The notes under the pieces: generated by a model
Databases searched by the model: none
Told to the model about the DNA's origin: nothing
The model's input: the letters and a program-made list of their open reading frames with translations, nothing else
Part shown: positions 62,178 to 64,000 of the stretch, piece by piece
Layout: each line of letters opens with the position of its first letter
Position numbering within the stretch: the stretch's first letter is position 1
Origin: Robiginitalea aurantiaca
Lineage (GTDB): Bacteria > Bacteroidota > Bacteroidia > Flavobacteriales > Flavobacteriaceae
Direction of reading: 5' to 3'
DNA: 64,000 nt
Assembly (NCBI RefSeq): GCF_030380815.1
Contig: NZ_JAUDUY010000004.1
Location: 248,001-312,000, forward strand
Translations under genes and position numbers: made by a program

Positions 62178-62243
62178 CGAATATACCCCGGATGCGGGCC
62201 GGAGCCAAGTCTTTGTTGTGAAGGGCGGAATTCTTGTTGTGAA
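62178..62243 (-). promoter_or_regulatory. Operator and promoter of unit B
   Basis: TTGTTGTGAA at 62213-62222 and again at 62234-62243 (+ strand), 21 bp start to start. On the minus strand 27 bp separate the proximal repeat from TATATTCG (62185 to 62178), one mismatch from TAnnTTTG. A TTG lies 20 bp before the -7 element. Confidence 0.72.
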
Positions 62244-62349
62244 CAAGCACGCAGTGTTGTTTTACCCCTATTTACAAACCTGTATGGAGACCTCGGAGTT
62301 CGGCTTCTGAACATTCCGCTGCTTGGACCAGGATTTTCCATACCCCCTG

Positions 62350-62433
62350 AAATCAGAAAGAGCCTTGCCGCTTTGGCAAGACTCTTTCACGAGAACACTA
62401 TATGAAAATGAAAAAAATTTATCCTTAAATCCT
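62350..62433 (-). ncRNA. Candidate small RNA, unit C
   Basis: Predicted start near 62433 and end about 62350. The body equals unit B apart from one extra A/T and a few substitutions. In the hairpin, the change relative to unit B turns an A-U pair into G-U, so the stem is kept. The tail after the stem is less U-rich than in unit B. Confidence 0.57.
62357..62387 (-). terminator. Terminator hairpin of unit C
   Basis: AAAGAGCCTTGCC and GGCAAGACTCTTT pair over 13 positions with one G-U wobble in the minus-strand RNA. The downstream tail (CTGATTTCAG) is weak in T. Confidence 0.65.
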
Positions 62434-62437
62434 GAAA

Positions 62438-62503
62438 CGAATATACCCAGGATGCAGGCCGGAGCCAAGTCTTTGTTGTGAAGGGTGGAATTCTTGTTGT
62501 AAA
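62438..62503 (-). promoter_or_regulatory. Operator and promoter of unit C
   Basis: TTGTTGTGAA at 62473-62482 and TTGTTGTAAA at 62494-62503 (+ strand), 21 bp start to start. On the minus strand 27 bp separate the proximal repeat from TATATTCG (62445 to 62438). A degenerate third half (CTGTTAGTCC) occurs at 62514. Confidence 0.72.
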
Positions 62504-62541
62504 AGTGGAAATCCTGTTAGTCCGCGCTGTTTATGCAGGTC

Positions 62542-63300
62542 TTAAGAATTCATGGCCGAGATAATAAACTCCTTAAAATCTTTAGAGATCGGGATAAGCG
62601 TCCCGTTGATCAGGATATCTCTGGTATTGATGCCATCGATATGGTCTACATTTACTATGTACGATTTATGCGCCCTGTAGAATTTATTCCTTGGCAATTT
62701 CTCAAGGTACGTTTTCAGCGGAGAGCGTACCAAAAACTTTTTGTCTTTTGTATTGACCTCCAAATAGACGTTATCCGCCTTGATATAATGGATGTCATCA
62801 AAATAAATCCTGTAATACAAATGCTGCTTCTTGACAAAGATGGAATCCTTTAAAACGGAATTGGACGTAAATCCTTCTCCTTCGACCTCATCTCCGGTGT
62901 CGGCACTCCTGGATTTTTTTCCCGGCTCAAAATTAGAAAGTGCGATTTCTATGGAAGTGTACAGATCCTGCTGCTCAAAAGGCTTTACCAAATACCCATT
63001 CGGCTGAACGGTCTTGGCGTTTTCCACCGTAGCCCGGTCCGAGTTTGAGGTGACGAAAATAAATGGGATGTCGTAGGCTTCGCGAATGTGCTTCCCGAGA
63101 TCTATACCCGTTTTATCCGAAGCAAGGATAATATCTATCAGCACCAGGTCTACCTGGTTATTTTTAAGGACCTCCACTGCCTGTTCGTAGACGATGACGT
63201 TATCGACAATCTCATAACCAATCTCCTCCAGCATGGACTGCATATCGTCGGCGATAATCACATTGTCCTCAACAATTAATATTTTGATAGGTTCTTCCAA
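62542..63300 (-). CDS. LytTR-family response regulator
   Basis: 252 residues. The receiver domain (about 5-125) holds the acidic pocket E-D-N, the phospho-acceptor Asp in L-V-L-I-D-I (about residue 55), T in F-V-T-S-N-S and K in Y-L-V-K-P-F. The LytTR DNA-binding domain (about 150-250) has F-V-K-K, D-D-I-H-Y-I-K-A, F-L-V-R-S-P-L-K-T and F-Y-R-A-H-K-S-Y-I-V-N. LytTR proteins typically bind pairs of about 9-10-bp direct repeats roughly two helical turns apart, as found in the adjacent array. It lies 33 bp downstream of menA; the kinase at 59759 is the likely partner. Confidence 0.94.
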   Translation of the reverse strand: MEEPIKILIVEDNVIIADDMQSMLEEIGYEIVDNVIVYEQAVEVLKNNQVDLVLIDIILASDKTGIDLGKHIREAYDIPFIFVTSNSDRATVENAKTVQPNGYLVKPFEQQDLYTSIEIALSNFEPGKKSRSADTGDEVEGEGFTSNSVLKDSIFVKKQHLYYRIYFDDIHYIKADNVYLEVNTKDKKFLVRSPLKTYLEKLPRNKFYRAHKSYIVNVDHIDGINTRDILINGTLIPISKDFKEFIISAMNS

Positions 63301-63333
63301 AATAATTCAGGTTTAGCAGTTATGATTATAAAG

Positions 63334-64000
63334 CTACGAAAAATAATAATTTACTACCAGAAGCAGCAGGCCAATACCAAAAGTACTCAGCGCCAATTTT
63401 TTCAGTTCGGGATCCAAATCTGCGGGATTCTGGCAGGAAAGCACTTTACGAAGGTGGCTCAATACGACCAGGAAAGGAGACAGACAAATCAGGTAACGCA
63501 AGGGGTATTCCTGTATAATGACATAGCACAACATACACAAAAATGCGGTAAGGCAAAGGAGTAAATGATAGCGGACGCCGTTTCTAAAACCCATTTGCAC
63601 CACAAGGGTGCGTTTGCCGGAGGCACGGTCGGATTCACTATCCCTCAAATTGTTCAGATTTAAAACCGCAGTACTCAGGGTCCCAATTGCTATGGCAGGG
63701 AGGAGGGCATCTGCTGTCACAGATCGGGTATATACAAACAAGGAGCCCAAAACACTGAGCAACCCGAAGAACAGAAATACAAAGAGATCCCCTAAACCGC
63801 GATATCCATAAGCATCGGATCCCACTGTATATTTTATAGAGGCCCAGATGGCTGCACTTCCCAGACCGAGGAATAAAAGAAGATAGCCAATGGATTCGGT
63901 TCCGAAGGCGTACACCAGTGTCCCCAGGGTGAGTAAGGCACTAAGGACAGCACTTATCCAGATCCCGTTTTTCAGACTCTCAGCGGACAGGGCACCGCTT
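63334..64000 (-). CDS. menA: 1,4-Dihydroxy-2-naphthoate polyprenyltransferase, C-terminal part (cut by window end)
   Basis: The reading frame is open through base 64000, so the start lies outside. Six or so membrane helices are visible. The second Asp-rich motif N-N-L-R-D-S-E-S-D-R-A-S-G-K-R-T-L is the UbiA/MenA signature. It attaches the polyprenyl side chain to DHNA, the membrane step of menaquinone synthesis. An internal GTG at 63915 is not the start. The response regulator gene follows after 33 bp. Confidence 0.92.
   Translation of the reverse strand, partial: SGALSAESLKNGIWISAVLSALLTLGTLVYAFGTESIGYLLLFLGLGSAAIWASIKYTVGSDAYGYRGLGDLFVFLFFGLLSVLGSLFVYTRSVTADALLPAIAIGTLSTAVLNLNNLRDSESDRASGKRTLVVQMGFRNGVRYHLLLCLTAFLCMLCYVIIQEYPLRYLICLSPFLVVLSHLRKVLSCQNPADLDPELKKLALSTFGIGLLLLVVNYYFS

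Larger units (their letters stand above)
62096..62243. repeat. Direct repeat, first copy (148 bp)
   Basis: This copy and the one at 62355-62503 are over 90% identical across their whole length, differing by a few substitutions and one A in a poly-A run. Each holds a terminator hairpin, the RNA body, the -7-like element TATATTCG and the operator. The copies lie 259-260 bp apart; the 111 bp between them is not similar to the flanks. Confidence 0.92.
62355..62503. repeat. Direct repeat, second copy (149 bp)
   Basis: Second copy of the repeat at 62096-62243, holding unit C with its operator. The hairpin here reads AAAGAGCCTTGCC, a G-U-compatible change. Confidence 0.92.

Noticed and set aside
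1-64000. tRNA, rRNA, CRISPR arrays, insertion sequences, prophage or integrative element
   Set aside because: No cloverleaf, regularly spaced repeat array, transposase or integrase was recognised; apart from the 62-kb direct repeat the window lacks long repeats that I could see.

Overview
The window looks like chromosomal DNA of a Flavobacteriaceae bacterium (Bacteroidota), probably marine. Supporting signs are the Bacteroidota -7 promoter element TAnnTTTG in front of many genes, menaquinone genes (menC, menE, menA), a serine palmitoyltransferase, TonB-linked and CarboxypepD_reg-like envelope proteins, a DUF4834 protein, a CAL67264-type membrane protein, and prfB with its UGA frameshift. The genus cannot be fixed from sequence alone. 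No rRNA, tRNA, CRISPR array, insertion sequence or prophage was recognised. Gene order is dense and housekeeping-like, with both strands used.

Layout. 0-5.7 kb (+): end of a GDSL hydrolase, a family 2 glycosyltransferase, then a tightly coupled run of a BatA-like protein, a dihydroorotase homologue that has lost its zinc ligands, a small membrane protein and an esterase. 5.7-9.7 kb: a PhnP-like hydrolase, a conserved protein of unknown function, Bcp peroxiredoxin and an endonuclease III without its Fe-S cluster. 9.7-11.6 kb (-): two tandem copies of a module made of an ECF-like sigma factor, an unannotated 47-residue protein and a terminator. 11.9-16 kb (+): uvrA and a secreted Tyr/Arg-rich protein behind a sigma-54-like promoter. 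16-21.5 kb (-): a four-gene surface-polysaccharide operon. 21.6-32.6 kb: a transporter-like protein, a GNAT-like protein facing serine palmitoyltransferase, a cysteine synthase/CBS-family enzyme, an S9 peptidase, YbaB, threonine aldolase and a zinc metalloprotease. 32.9-44 kb (+): prfB, an ArsC-like protein, an outer-membrane receptor, fumC, a lipoprotein MBL hydrolase and an active/inactive M16 peptidase pair. 44-48.7 kb: EttA, an oxidoreductase and an acyl-CoA carboxylase beta subunit. 48.7-53.6 kb (-): three CarboxypepD_reg-like proteins, two of which join a TonB-plug-like domain to TPR-like helices with no beta-barrel. 53.8-58.2 kb (-): menC, CPBP protease, menE and an M24 peptidase. 58.3-64 kb: an SDR, an UPF0173 hydrolase, a TPR histidine kinase, a LytTR response regulator and the end of menA.

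The most unusual region is 61.7-62.54 kb, between the LytTR regulator and the histidine kinase. It carries three tandem units on the minus strand. Each has two 10-bp direct repeats (consensus TTGTTGTGAA on the + strand) exactly 21 bp apart, then exactly 27 bp to a -7-like element, then about 75-85 nt of non-coding sequence ending in an intrinsic-terminator hairpin. They read as three small RNA genes under one activator, most simply the neighbouring LytTR regulator. The kinase gene's own -7 element has the same half-site at the same 27-bp distance. A fifth paired site with the same 21/27 geometry lies 50 kb away in front of one of the two ECF-like sigma factor genes. This suggests a regulon of kinase, regulator, small RNAs and a sigma factor with its 47-residue partner. 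The geometry is read directly from the sequence; the regulatory wiring is inference.
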